From Mucilaginibacter xinganensis (GTDB lineage Bacteria > Bacteroidota > Bacteroidia > Sphingobacteriales > Sphingobacteriaceae), in NCBI GenBank assembly GCA_026225055.1, contig JAMFSA010000095.1, positions 82,402 to 146,401 of the forward strand: 64,000 nucleotides of DNA, given 5' to 3'. Of the stretch, positions 19,834 to 26,870 are shown piece by piece. The translations under genes and the position numbers were made by a program. Below the pieces are notes generated by a model that was not told the DNA's origin, made no database searches, and saw nothing but the letters and a program-made list of their open reading frames with translations. Every line of letters starts with the position of its first letter. Within the stretch, counting starts at the first letter, position 1.

Positions 19834-20841
19834 TTAGTTGTTTAATTCATAAATCATTGCCGGGAAAATATCGGTGTATGCATCCTTTCCCATAAAAATA
19901 TCCAGGTGACTGTACGTGTCAAAAACATATAGCTTATGGTAATCAGGACGATAGGAGTTGAAATAATTGTAAGTGTTTACCTGGCTTTCGTAGGAAAAGC
20001 ATTTATTAAGCCTTCCGGCGAAAAATGCGAAGCGGGCCTGTGTTGCCGGTTTATCAGCAGCGTAATTGGTTTTACCATCTGCTGATACCAGCGTACCAGC
20101 GGCGATACATTTGATGATATGATCAAAAAACGACATCGGCACATAACCAAACTCTCCCCGTATCCAGTTTTTAGTTTCATCGGATAAATTATCCAGTTCC
20201 CACAAAGCCGGGTGACCAACGCCATAGGTGAAACTTACAAACTTGCCTACGTCGGTATCATTTTCCCAATGTGTTAATTTCACAAGCGAGCGGAATAGTT
20301 TTGCCTTAAAGTCGGGCGCGTCATCTCCCCAATGCGGGTTGAGATAGCTCGTTATCAATTTAACCACCGGAACCAAGCTCCTTAATTTAAACCCTGATGC
20401 ACCCGATACCACAGGATGCAGCGAAACCGCGTTACTTACAATAGTGGTAACCTGCGGCACCAATCCTTTTAAAACCGAGATCATAAAACTTGTTGAGCCC
20501 TGGCAATGGATAACAGCCTTTATAGTTTCATGACCGGTAAGCCTACATATTTCCTGTACAGCGGCCGGGTGATCGTTATCCGCAACTACGTCGAGGTTCC
20601 ATTCGTTAGGGGTGCAGAGCATGCTGCCGCGCCAGTTTTCGAGCCAGACATCATAGCCATCTTCGGATAGGGAATCCAGTATGTTTTTGTCATTAGGTGC
20701 ATTAAATACATTGCTTTTTACACCTGCCCCATGCACAAGCAACACAGGCCCTTTTGGTGTTGGCCTGTCGGTTTTTAATCGCCATAAGTTGCATTTAAAA
20801 CCGTCGAATGAAGTAAATGGGTATAGGTCGAACTGATGCAC
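19834..20841 (-). CDS. Alpha/beta hydrolase with Cys at the nucleophile elbow
   Basis: 335 residues of alpha/beta-hydrolase fold, first gene of the minus-strand run. The oxyanion motif VLLVHGAG and the typical DVWLENWRGS turn are present. At the nucleophile elbow the sequence reads VIHCQGSTS, so Cys113 stands where GHSxG enzymes have serine. The catalytic His probably lies near TYSHLDIFMGKD and the acid near YVFDTY. A Cys nucleophile is known in dienelactone hydrolase and, as I recall, in hydrolase domains linked to GMC oxidoreductases in other bacteria. The substrate may be an ester or lactone of a lipid. No signal peptide is seen, so it is cytosolic. Confidence 0.83.
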   Translation of the reverse strand: MHQFDLYPFTSFDGFKCNLWRLKTDRPTPKGPVLLVHGAGVKSNVFNAPNDKNILDSLSEDGYDVWLENWRGSMLCTPNEWNLDVVADNDHPAAVQEICRLTGHETIKAVIHCQGSTSFMISVLKGLVPQVTTIVSNAVSLHPVVSGASGFKLRSLVPVVKLITSYLNPHWGDDAPDFKAKLFRSLVKLTHWENDTDVGKFVSFTYGVGHPALWELDNLSDETKNWIRGEFGYVPMSFFDHIIKCIAAGTLVSADGKTNYAADKPATQARFAFFAGRLNKCFSYESQVNTYNYFNSYRPDYHKLYVFDTYSHLDIFMGKDAYTDIFPAMIYELNN

Positions 20842-21324
20842 GGTAAAATAATTTAAAATCAGTAAATAATTTCAATTCTTTAAAAAACAGTACAGCAAAT
20901 TATAGTATAAGGTAGTTTATAGTTAAGGTTGTGATGGTGCGGTAAATAACAGATATAGATGTAAGATGCTTATTACTAATCTGTTTTATTTAAAAGTATA
21001 TATTATTTGGTAAAATATCAACAATGTAAATTAAATAATAATTAAAAGTGGGGTAATTGGCAGGAAAGTGTTCTTTTTTAGAGCGAAAAGGTGCTTTTAG
21101 ACAGTAGCATGTCGACGAGCTTGACTCACCCCGACTTCGCTACGCTGGTCGTCCCTCTCTACGCTAAAGCGTAAAGAGGGATGAAAAAATAAATAAATGA
21201 AATGAGCTTCGCCCCCTTTGCCGCTTGCGGCAGAGAGGGCGGGTCGAGCGGCTGAGCGATGACCGGGTGAGTCAACTATGGAAGCGGTGATTGTAATAAT
21301 TGCAAGCGTCGATAAATATTAACC
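20842..21324. other. 483-base intergenic stretch, AT-rich part plus inverted-repeat element
   Basis: No gene is seen. Bases 20842-21060 are AT-rich and should hold the promoter for the minus-strand alpha/beta hydrolase operon. Bases 21121-21275 form a GC-richer inverted-repeat element listed separately. The rest shows nothing recognisable. Confidence 0.6.
21121..21275. repeat. MITE-like element with imperfect terminal inverted repeats
   Basis: About 155 bases flanked by outward ends TTGACTCACCC and its complement GGGTGAGTCAA. The two ~40-base arms (21121-21158 and 21234-21275) are imperfect complements of each other. Two internal palindromes exist: TACGCT/AGCGTA within CCCTCT...AGAGGG (21153-21180), and GCCGC/GCGGC within CCCT...AGGG (21214-21239). 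It is GC-richer than its surroundings and codes for nothing. No target-site duplication was found. It resembles dispersed palindromic elements of Sphingobacteriaceae genomes, but copy number cannot be seen from one window. Confidence 0.65.
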
Positions 21325-22215
21325 CTACACATCACATATCAGCACCCCTTGCTTTAAGGATGCCAGTTTATCCGCACGTTTAGGAACGAACTCCTGGGCG
21401 ACATATCCTTTAAAGCCTGTGGCAACAATGGCCTTCATTATAGCAGGGTAGTATAGTTCCTGGGTTTCATCAATCTCGTTCCTGCCGGGTACACCGCCGG
21501 TATGGTAATGCGCGATGTATTGATGATTTTCATTAATGGTGCGGATCACATCGCCCTCGTCGATCTGCATGTGGTATATATCATAAAGCAATCTGAAATT
21601 GTCCGAGCCCACACGTTTTACCAGTTCAACGCCCCACGCGGTCCTGTCGCATTGGTAATCTTTGTGGTTTACTTTACTGTTCAGCAGTTCCATCACCAAT
21701 ACCACACCGTGCTTTTCAGCTAATGGCGTTAATTGTTTCAAGCCTTCTGTGCAGTTGTTCCAGCCGGTTTCATCGCTCTTGCCACGGCGGCTGCCACTAA
21801 AACATATCAGGTTTTTATAACCTGCCTTAGCCACCAGCGGAATCATTTCCGAATAATTTTTTATCAGTGTTTCGTGGAAGGCCTTATCGTTAAAACCATC
21901 AGTCAGGTTTATTTCAGCGCCATTGCACATAGCCGAATAAAGGCCGTATTGCTGCAGCGTAGGCCATTCTTTCGGCCCAACAAGGTCGATGGATTTAATG
22001 CCCATTTCTTTGGATGCAGCGCAAAGCTGGTCGAGCGGGATATCGGCATAGCACCATCGGCATACAGAGTGGTTTATATTGCCTTTTAGCTTATCATTCA
22101 TTATATCGTGTTTTGCAGGCTCAGCAAAGGAAGACAGCACACCCGATGCGCCTATTGCCGCTGTACCTGCAATCATATTCCGTATAGCCGACCGGCGGCC
22201 TTGATTTGTAGCCAT
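21325..22215 (-). CDS. Hydroxypyruvate isomerase-like TIM-barrel protein with Tat signal
   Basis: 296 residues of the xylose-isomerase-like TIM barrel (AP endonuclease 2 fold), the family of hydroxypyruvate isomerase and related sugar epimerases. The N-terminus has a twin-arginine type signal (GRRSAIRNMIAG followed by a hydrophobic stretch), so it is likely exported folded to the periplasm. Metal-site candidates sit in VVLVMELLNSKVNH, LLYDIYHMQIDEGD, YIAHYHTGGVPGRNEID and GYVAQEF, all at the usual places. It stands alone: upstream is the divergent permease (227-base gap) and downstream the repeat element. The substrate is unknown; exported members often work in sugar catabolism. Confidence 0.85.
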   Translation of the reverse strand: MATNQGRRSAIRNMIAGTAAIGASGVLSSFAEPAKHDIMNDKLKGNINHSVCRWCYADIPLDQLCAASKEMGIKSIDLVGPKEWPTLQQYGLYSAMCNGAEINLTDGFNDKAFHETLIKNYSEMIPLVAKAGYKNLICFSGSRRGKSDETGWNNCTEGLKQLTPLAEKHGVVLVMELLNSKVNHKDYQCDRTAWGVELVKRVGSDNFRLLYDIYHMQIDEGDVIRTINENHQYIAHYHTGGVPGRNEIDETQELYYPAIMKAIVATGFKGYVAQEFVPKRADKLASLKQGVLICDV

Positions 22216-22413
22216 TGTTGAATTTTGTTAAATGTCCTTATTTTATCATGAGCGTAACTGAAATTCCAGCAGAAAGTTCAAATACATATCCCGCAAGTAA
22301 TCATTGTATAGCTATAACTGGTACTGAAATAACAAATCTAATGAAACTATTATAATATCATAATCCTATAAATTAAATACGTTAAACTGTAAATTTAAAA
22401 AGCAGGGTCGGGG

Positions 22414-22421
22414 TAAATTTG
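22414..22421 (+). promoter_or_regulatory. Candidate Bacteroidota -7 promoter box ahead of the metal island
   Basis: TAAATTTG matches the Bacteroidota -7 consensus TAnnTTTG, 21 bases before the ATG of the split permease. No clear -33 TTG box is seen at the usual distance, so this is tentative. Confidence 0.4.
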
Positions 22422-22442
22422 TATTATAATAAATGAATTAAT

Positions 22443-22970
22443 ATGAGCGTAATGACAAAAATTTTAACCGAGCTGGCTTTTATGGTTTGGGATATATATT
22501 GGGGGCTTGCTCTGGGGTTTATACTATCGTCATTAATAAGGGCATTTGTATCTACTGAAAGTATTTCAGCACGTTTGGGGAAGGATTCAATAGCTGCAGT
22601 TGGCCTTTCAACCCTTTTTGGCGCTATATCTTCTTCCTGTTCTTATGCTGCGGCATCAATGGCGCGCACGCTGATGATTAAAGGTTCTACATGGTCAAAC
22701 GCGGTTGCTTTTATGGTGGCCAGCACTAATTTGGTGTTCGAAATATTTGTCGTAATTGTATCCCTGTTAGGCTGGGCATTTTTTGGTGGCGAAGTTATTG
22801 GCGGATTGTTTTTTATTATCATTTCAGCTATCCTCATCAGCAGGTTCTTTCCATCAAAAGTAAAGGAGGAAGCCAAAGAGAATATCTCGAAATCAGAAGG
22901 AAAAATGTCAGATGATCCGCATGCGCATCATCACATGGAACTAAAAGCTCTTGTTGCCATCATAATATGA
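22443..22970 (+). CDS. ArsP/YraQ-type permease, N-terminal half
   Basis: 175 residues of the predicted permease family PF03773 (ArsP/YraQ), a family linked to metal or organo-arsenical export. Four membrane segments surround the signature SSCSYAAASMARTLMIKG and STNLVFEIFVVIVSLLGW. The frame ends with a His-rich cytoplasmic loop (DPHAHHHMELK) and stops with TGA at 22968-22970 after a seven-residue tail (ALVAIII). Homologues that I know of continue in one chain through this loop into the C-terminal half, which here begins in the -1 frame with ATG 22967, overlapping the stop by ATGA. So this is either a frame-shifted gene or a natural two-subunit transporter. Confidence 0.75.
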   Translation: MSVMTKILTELAFMVWDIYWGLALGFILSSLIRAFVSTESISARLGKDSIAAVGLSTLFGAISSSCSYAAASMARTLMIKGSTWSNAVAFMVASTNLVFEIFVVIVSLLGWAFFGGEVIGGLFFIIISAILISRFFPSKVKEEAKENISKSEGKMSDDPHAHHHMELKALVAIII

Positions 22971-23587
22971 AAATGGATAATAATGATGATAAAAAGTTAA
23001 GCTTATCAGCAAAATTAAAAACCGCCAGCGGCCATTATTATATGGATGTGACTATGGTGGGTAAGGATATTTTGATCGGCTTAGTTGTAGCTGCCATTTT
23101 AATGGTTTTAGTGCCCGATACTTTTTGGAGAGGTTTGTTCCTTACAGGGAACAGCGCATTACCACATTTTGCGGTATTAAGCTGGAATGCCATAGTTGGT
23201 ATCCTTATAGCCATTTTTGCCTTTGTATGTTCGGTAGGTAATATTGTATTAGCTGCTGTTTTGTGGAAAGGTGGTATATCCTTTGGCGGCGTTATCGCTT
23301 TCATATTGTCTGACCTGGTTACCATCCCCATGCTGATGGTATTCCGCAAATATTATGGCAATAAAACCATGTGGTATTTATTAGGGATACTGGTGGTTAG
23401 TATTTTCTCTACTTCATTGTTTTTGGATTATTCATTTGCTGCTTTGCATTGGATACCAAAACCGTCTGCCAGTGGAATGCAAATGACTGCTGAACATTTT
23501 GAATGTAACTATCAAACCTGGCTAAACCTGTTCTTTATACCTGTTTCTGTCATCTATTTTTATTGGGGACGCAAAAGCATGAAATAA
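22967..23587 (+). CDS. ArsP/YraQ-type permease, C-terminal half
   Basis: 206 residues forming the second half of the PF03773 permease. After a polar lead (MKMDNNDDKKLSLSAKLKTASGHYYMD) come membrane segments with the repeat signature FVCSVGNIVLAAVLWKGG and FILSDLVTIPMLMVFRKYYG, which mirrors the CSYAAAS signature of the first half. Its ATG overlaps the stop of the N-terminal half by four bases, so translation is probably coupled. A nearby HTH regulator with a CxxC domain starts 28 bases downstream, and the metal efflux genes follow. Confidence 0.75.
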   Translation: MKMDNNDDKKLSLSAKLKTASGHYYMDVTMVGKDILIGLVVAAILMVLVPDTFWRGLFLTGNSALPHFAVLSWNAIVGILIAIFAFVCSVGNIVLAAVLWKGGISFGGVIAFILSDLVTIPMLMVFRKYYGNKTMWYLLGILVVSIFSTSLFLDYSFAALHWIPKPSASGMQMTAEHFECNYQTWLNLFFIPVSVIYFYWGRKSMK

Positions 23588-23615
23588 GCGCTAATTTTGC
23601 GCCAAACATTTGCTA

Positions 23616-24179
23616 ATGCTGATACATATAAAAAACATGGTGTGCGACCGCTGTAAAATGATTGTAGGGCAGCAGTTGGAAAGCCTGGGGTTCACTATCA
23701 AAATGGTTTCACTGGGCCAGGCGGAAATTACTCCGGAACCAACAGATGAGCAGTTGCAATTGATTGCCGCTAACTTGAAAGTTTCGGGCTTTGAGCTCAT
23801 CAGCAAGGAGATGGATAAGACGGTTGAAACTATTAAAAATGTGGTGATCGAACTGGTGCATCATTCAGATCTGTCGGAAGTTAAGATTTCTTATTCAGAT
23901 CTGATCGCGGGTAAATTAGGGAAGGATTATGCGCATTTGAGCCGTCTATTCTCCAATTCGCAGGATACAACTATTGAGCGGTTTATAATTGGGCAAAAGG
24001 TAGAAAAGATCAAGGAGCTATTGGAGTATGGTGAGCTAAACCTGAATGAGATAGCCTACCAGATGGGCTACAGCAGCAGTGCGCATTTATCGGCGCAGTT
24101 TAAAAGTATAACTGGGTTAACGCCCAGCCAGTACAAAACAAATGAATTTAAGAGCCGTAAATCGCTCGACAGACTATAA
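23616..24179 (+). CDS. AraC-type regulator fused to an HMA-like CxxC metal-binding domain
   Basis: 187 residues. The N-terminal ~65 residues (MLIHIKNMVCDRCKMIVGQQLESLGF) look like a heavy-metal-associated ferredoxin-like fold, with MVCDRC matching the MxCxxC copper-binding loop. The C-terminal ~90 residues are an AraC/XylS DNA-binding domain (LNEIAYQMGYSSSAHLSAQFKSITGLTPSQYK). ATG 23616 is preferred to the TTG at 23610. It lies between the permease and the small periplasmic metal proteins, so it likely senses cytosolic Cu(I) or a similar ion and controls this island. The domain reading is from the sequence; the ligand and regulation are inference. Confidence 0.85.
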   Translation: MLIHIKNMVCDRCKMIVGQQLESLGFTIKMVSLGQAEITPEPTDEQLQLIAANLKVSGFELISKEMDKTVETIKNVVIELVHHSDLSEVKISYSDLIAGKLGKDYAHLSRLFSNSQDTTIERFIIGQKVEKIKELLEYGELNLNEIAYQMGYSSSAHLSAQFKSITGLTPSQYKTNEFKSRKSLDRL

Positions 24180-24210
24180 ATTAATAATACCCGTTAAATA
24201 ATTAAAACGC

Positions 24211-24726
24211 ATGAAAACTACCAGATCCATATTTGTTATTCTTCTATTATTGATACCCTTTTCAACATTATTAGCGCAGGGCGTAACCGCAAACACTGCC
24301 ATTAATAATGTACTTACAGCCTATTATGGGGTTAAAAACGCGTTGGCTGGCGACAATAGCAGCGCCGCGCAAAGCAAAGCTAAAGAACTATTTGCAGCGA
24401 TTAACGCTGTGCCAATGGACAAGCTAACCCCCGATCAGCATAAAATATGGATGGCTTATACAGATAAACTCCAGTTTGATAGCAGGCATATTAGCGAAAG
24501 TACTGCCATTGACCATCAGCGCGAGCACTTTACCAGCCTGTCGAAAAATATTTACGAGGTAATAAAAGGTTTAAAAGTGAACAACACGGTGGTTTATGAA
24601 CAATATTGCCCAATGAAGAAAGCTACCTGGTTAAGTGAAACATCTGCTATTAAAAATCCATATTTAGGTAAAAAAATGCTGGATTGTGGCAGAACTACAG
24701 CTACTTTAAACCCTGCGGGCAAATAA
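24211..24726 (+). CDS. DUF3347 exported protein
   Basis: 171 residues with a signal peptide (IFVILLLLIPFSTLLAQG) and a DUF3347 domain: an YYGVKNALAGDN start, the DQHKIWMAYTDKLQFDSRHISES core, and the YEQYCPMKKATWLSE to NPYLGKKMLDCG ending. DUF3347 occurs alone or fused to CusB-type adaptors; the conserved Cys, Met and His residues (YCPM, ISES..IDHQREHF) make a copper-binding role plausible. It is 31 bases after the AraC gene and first of three small exported metal-related proteins. Confidence 0.85.
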   Translation: MKTTRSIFVILLLLIPFSTLLAQGVTANTAINNVLTAYYGVKNALAGDNSSAAQSKAKELFAAINAVPMDKLTPDQHKIWMAYTDKLQFDSRHISESTAIDHQREHFTSLSKNIYEVIKGLKVNNTVVYEQYCPMKKATWLSETSAIKNPYLGKKMLDCGRTTATLNPAGK

Positions 24727-24771
24727 ATAGCTATTTGTAATTTAAAAATTCAATATCTTCGTATTTATTAT

Positions 24772-25149
24772 ATGAAACGTACCACACTCATTTTATTAAC
24801 GGCTTTTTATCTTTTATCCTGCGTGGGTATGGGTATCAACCGTTTTTATTGCTGTGGTAAGCTGGCTTCAGTTACGTTAACTTATGGCGAGGATAACTCC
24901 AGCAAACAAGTTGATAAGAACAACTGCTGCCGCCACGAAAAACAAAGTTTAAAGATAAACGACAACCACTTTAACACCACCGCGTTATCTTTAAGCCATC
25001 CTGCACCCGCTATAGTTCCATCTTTTATCAGCCTGAACAATGAAGCCATTGTTAGCCTGTTACACACCAAAATAGTATACAAGGGAAATGCCCCGCCCGG
25101 GCATTCAATTATACCCGCTTATACCCTCAATTGTACCTACAGAATCTGA
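24772..25149 (+). CDS. HYC_CC_PP family small exported protein
   Basis: 125 residues that fit the Bacteroidota HYC_CC_PP family, named for three conserved patches. Here they appear as NRFYCCGKLASV (HYC position, with F in place of H-like aromatic), NNCCRHE (CC) and NAPPGHS (PP). A signal sequence (LILLTAFYLLSCVGMGI) leads it. Function unknown; the cysteine and histidine content and its place among copper-efflux genes suggest thiol-based metal handling in the periplasm. It begins 45 bases after the DUF3347 gene. Confidence 0.75.
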   Translation: MKRTTLILLTAFYLLSCVGMGINRFYCCGKLASVTLTYGEDNSSKQVDKNNCCRHEKQSLKINDNHFNTTALSLSHPAPAIVPSFISLNNEAIVSLLHTKIVYKGNAPPGHSIIPAYTLNCTYRI

Positions 25150-25289
25150 TCTGTACTTTCCTGCATTAGCCTTTACGGTCTGTAAACGGCTATCCTTCAA
25201 GTTAAATTATTCATCTTAATTTATAACCAAAGCATAGGGCTTTTTATGGCCTGATGCTATTTTGTCGATTCCTTAATTTTTCAAGAAAC

Positions 25290-25541
25290 ATGAAAAAAGT
25301 AACGTTAATGGCTTTAGCCATCCTTTTCGCGAGTACAACCGTGTTCGCTGCTCATTCAACAAATTTGGTAACCGATACCGCTAAAACTAAAAAAGCAAAA
25401 GTTGCAAAGTTGCAATATACCTGCCCTATGCACCATGATGTTTTGAGCGATAAACCCGGCAAATGCCCTAAACCAAATTGCGGCATGACCTTAGTAAAGG
25501 TTGATCCTGCTAAGAAAAAACCAGCAGCAATGAAAATTTAA
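25290..25541 (+). CDS. Exported heavy-metal-binding-domain protein
   Basis: 83 residues. ATG 25290 gives a clean signal peptide (MKKVTLMALAILFASTTVFA); the longer frame from 25254 would put charged and aromatic residues ahead of it. The mature part carries the short heavy-metal-binding domain YTCPMHHDVLSDKPGKCPKP followed by NCGMTLVK, with the CPMH and CGM ligand sets. The same domain occurs in both CusB-like adaptors downstream, so it may hand copper to the efflux pump in the periplasm. A strong hairpin separates it from cusA. Confidence 0.85.
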   Translation: MKKVTLMALAILFASTTVFAAHSTNLVTDTAKTKKAKVAKLQYTCPMHHDVLSDKPGKCPKPNCGMTLVKVDPAKKKPAAMKI

Positions 25542-25547
25542 AATCAT

Positions 25548-25582
25548 TTAAGTCCGCTTGGCAATTGGCGGAGCGGACTTAA
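25548..25582 (+). other. Intercistronic hairpin before the RND pump
   Basis: A perfect 11-base stem (25548-25558 with 25572-25582) and 13-base loop, 6 bases after the metal-binding gene stop and 13 bases before cusA. There is no T-run, so it is probably an mRNA processing or partial-termination hairpin rather than a full terminator. Confidence 0.5.
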
Positions 25583-25595
25583 TAAAACCATTAAG

Positions 25596-26870
25596 ATGAT
25601 TAATCAACTTATTACCCTGTCGTTAAAAAACAGGTATATCGTTTTGCTGATCGCGGCTGCCCTGTTTGGATGGGGCGCTTACGCGGTTAAGGAAAACCCC
25701 ATTGATGCTATACCCGACCTGTCGGACAACCAGGTGATCGTTTTTACCGAGTGGCAGGGCCGCAGTCCGCAGATAATGGAAGACCAGGTGACTTACCCTT
25801 TGGTGAGCAACCTGCAGGGCATCCCCAAGGTAAAAGCCATCAGGGCCACATCCATGTTTGGGATGAGCTTTGTTTATATTGTTTTTGAGGATAATACCGA
25901 CGTATACTGGGCGCGCAGCCGTGTATTGGAGCGCCTTAACTATGCCCAGCGCTTATTACCCGAAGGTATTACCCCAACTTTAGGGCCCGATGGTACAGGC
26001 GTAGGCCACATCCTGTGGTACACGCTAAATGCCAAAGGGATAGACTTGGGAGAACAGCGCGCCATACAGGATTGGTATGTGAAGCTTGGCCTGCAAACCG
26101 TGCCCGGCGTGAGCGAGGTGGCCTCTTTCGGTGGTTTTGAAAAACAATACCAGATCAATGTTGATCCGCATAAGCTCAATTATTATAATATACCCTTGTC
26201 GCAGGTTTTAAAGGCGGTGAAAAGTAATAACAATGATGTAGGCGGCCGCAAGTTTGAGATGAACGGCACGGGTTATATCGTGCGCGGCTTGGGTTATATC
26301 AAATCTTTACAGGATGTAGAGAATATCCCCATCGGCGTAAATAATACCATACCGGTAACTATAAAAGATATCGGAACTGTGCAAATGGGCGGCGATGAAC
26401 GCCTGGGTATTTTCGATCAGAACGGCGAAGGAGAAGCGGTAGGCGGAATTGTAGTAATGCGCTATGGCGAGAACGCTGATAAAGTGATCCATGCCGTAAA
26501 AGACAAGATGAACGATATCCAAAAAGGCTTGCCGCAGGGAGTTACCTTTAAAATAGCCTACGATCGAAGTGAACTGATTGAAAGCGCGGTGAACTCCGTA
26601 GAGCATACGCTGATTGAGGAAATGATAACGGTATCCATTATTGTTATTCTGTTCCTGTTCAGCTGGCGCAGCGCTTTGAGCATCATTATCCAGATCCCTA
26701 TTACCATCGCCGCCAGCTTTATACTGTTGAATGCCTTTGGTATCAGCTCAAATATTATGTCATTAACCGGTATCGCTTTAGCCATTGGGGTTATTGTAGA
26801 TAACGGTATAGTGATGGTTGAAAACTCGCACCGGAACTTATCCATCGCGCAACAAAAAGAACAATCATGA
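25596..26870 (+). CDS. cusA: CusA/CzcA-type heavy-metal RND pump, N-terminal part
   Basis: 424 residues matching the start of heavy-metal RND permeases, which are normally about 1,040 residues. The first membrane helix (YIVLLIAAALFGWGAYAV), the porter domain hallmarks (NPIDAIPDLSDNQVIVFTEW, GGFEKQYQINVDPHKL) and membrane helices near EHTLIEEMITVSIIVILFLFSW and GIALAIGVIVDNGIVMVENSHR are all present. The frame stops in the cytoplasmic loop after NLSIAQQKEQS with TGA 26868-26870. The rest continues in the -1 frame from ATG 26867. The two parts together cover a complete pump, so a single-base frameshift in one gene or a coupled two-subunit design are both possible. Confidence 0.88.
   Translation: MINQLITLSLKNRYIVLLIAAALFGWGAYAVKENPIDAIPDLSDNQVIVFTEWQGRSPQIMEDQVTYPLVSNLQGIPKVKAIRATSMFGMSFVYIVFEDNTDVYWARSRVLERLNYAQRLLPEGITPTLGPDGTGVGHILWYTLNAKGIDLGEQRAIQDWYVKLGLQTVPGVSEVASFGGFEKQYQINVDPHKLNYYNIPLSQVLKAVKSNNNDVGGRKFEMNGTGYIVRGLGYIKSLQDVENIPIGVNNTIPVTIKDIGTVQMGGDERLGIFDQNGEGEAVGGIVVMRYGENADKVIHAVKDKMNDIQKGLPQGVTFKIAYDRSELIESAVNSVEHTLIEEMITVSIIVILFLFSWRSALSIIIQIPITIAASFILLNAFGISSNIMSLTGIALAIGVIVDNGIVMVENSHRNLSIAQQKEQS

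Noticed and set aside
21121..21275. CRISPR-like repeat array
   Set aside because: Only one pair of inverted arms with internal palindromes, with no series of direct repeats and spacers and no cas genes.
26840..26870. Programmed -1 ribosomal frameshifting as the explanation of the CusA split
   Set aside because: The bases CAACAAAAAGAAC do not give a proper X XXY YYZ slippery heptamer in frame, and no clear downstream pseudoknot was seen. Indel or coupled translation is preferred.
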